From an uncultured Opitutia bacterium (GTDB lineage: Bacteria; Verrucomicrobiota; Verrucomicrobiae; Opitutales; MB11C04), in the NCBI GenBank assembly GCA_913048545.1, contig CAJWWH010000036.1, positions 1 through 14,492 of the forward strand: a stretch of 14,492 nt of DNA, in the 5' to 3' direction. The notes below the pieces were generated by a model. The model did not search any database, was not told where the DNA came from, and worked only from the letters and a program-made list of their open reading frames with translations. This document shows, one piece after another, positions 14,104-14,492 of the stretch; the stretch's first letter is position 1; every line of letters begins with the position of its first letter. A program made the position numbers and the translations under genes.

Positions 14104-14492
14104 TTAAAGAATTTCCTTAATCAAATGACCAAAGACTTCGGTCAGGCGCATATCTCGGCCGCCAAAGCGAAAGGTACTTTCGGTGTGCTCGATACCCAAT
14201 AAATGAAGCATTGTCGCATGCAGGTCATGAATTTCGTAGCGGTTTTCCACCGCCTTGTACCCAAATTCATCCGTGGCTCCGACGGTTACTCCCGGTTTTA
14301 TTCCCCCACCCGCAAACCAGGTTGTGAATCCGAATGGATTATGATCTCTTCCGTTTGATCCTTGGGCAAATGGGGTGCGGCCAAACTCGCCCGTCCAGAC
14401 AACCAGGGTATCATCCAGCATACCTAATTTCCTAAGGTCGCGAATGAGTGCGGCAATCGGTTGATCCACAGATTTGCAGTTTTTTCCGTGTC
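14104..14492 (-). CDS. DUF1501 family protein, C-terminal part (runs off the window)
   Basis: The frame stays open through the right edge of the window. The visible part, about 129 residues, is the 3' end, and the GTG near 14469 is an internal Val, not the start. It matches the C-terminal region of DUF1501 proteins: HGKNCK at the edge, [74 protein letters not shown] and [19 protein letters not shown]. These are alkaline-phosphatase/sulfatase-fold proteins, usually Tat-exported, abundant in Planctomycetota and Verrucomicrobiota and typically encoded next to DUF1553/DUF1549 cytochrome-like proteins, which would then be expected upstream, outside this window. Substrate unknown. This gene is the best taxonomic hint here. 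Confidence 0.92.
   Translation of the reverse strand, partial: HGKNCKSVDQPIAALIRDLRKLGMLDDTLVVWTGEFGRTPFAQGSNGRDHNPFGFTTWFAGGGIKPGVTVGATDEFGYKAVENRYEIHDLHATMLHLLGIEHTESTFRFGGRDMRLTEVFGHLIKEIL

Noticed and set aside
14467..14469. GTG start for the DUF1501 gene
   Set aside because: The frame continues open to the window edge with family-like sequence (HGKNCK) upstream, so this codon is internal.
1..14492. Mobile element, CRISPR array, tRNA or prophage
   Set aside because: No transposase or integrase, direct-repeat arrays, cloverleaf-like sequence or phage genes were seen on either strand.

Overview
The window looks like chromosomal DNA from a Gram-negative bacterium of the Planctomycetota/Verrucomicrobiota group, most likely Verrucomicrobiota (Opitutae/Puniceicoccales-like). 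This rests on the partial DUF1501 gene at the right edge, a membrane-anchored VWA protein, a Sel1-repeat secreted protein, moderate GC by eye, and the near absence of Shine-Dalgarno motifs before the start codons. The taxonomic call is an inference from gene families, not from a marker gene. No tRNA, rRNA, CRISPR array, insertion sequence or phage gene is visible. It reads as ordinary core and accessory chromosome.

Layout, left to right. A secreted class-C-like serine hydrolase (+) converges on a Sel1-repeat protein with a proline-rich linker (-). An AT-rich divergent spacer separates the Sel1 gene from a small tandem-ACT protein (+). This converges, with only 9 bp between stop codons, on a tight minus-strand gene string. 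Read in transcription order from about 9881 down to 3402, the string is: a small Trp-rich hypothetical protein, RodA, ribonuclease G/E, glycerate kinase, a DUF2062 membrane protein, and a NamZ-type exo-N-acetylmuramidase. Spacings of 9, 69, 8, -4 and 2 nt suggest one operon. It links lateral wall synthesis (RodA) and wall turnover (NamZ) with RNA processing (RNase G), an association also known from the mre-rng region of proteobacteria.

A second minus-strand pair holds xylulokinase (xylB) followed 8 nt later by a stand-alone methyltransferase. The methyltransferase closely resembles the C-terminal 4-mercaptohistidine N1-methyltransferase domain of OvoA (ovothiol biosynthesis). Divergent from xylB is a 45-residue lipoprotein gene missed by simple ORF calling. 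It has a consensus -35 box and a strong intrinsic terminator. The right end carries a membrane-anchored VWA protein with a complete MIDAS motif and the 3' part of a DUF1501 gene that runs off the window.

The most interesting points are the detached OvoA-type methyltransferase, the wall/RNA operon, hairpins lying on or against stop codons in several genes, and the lack of Shine-Dalgarno sites. No clearly new multi-gene defence or mobile system is evident.
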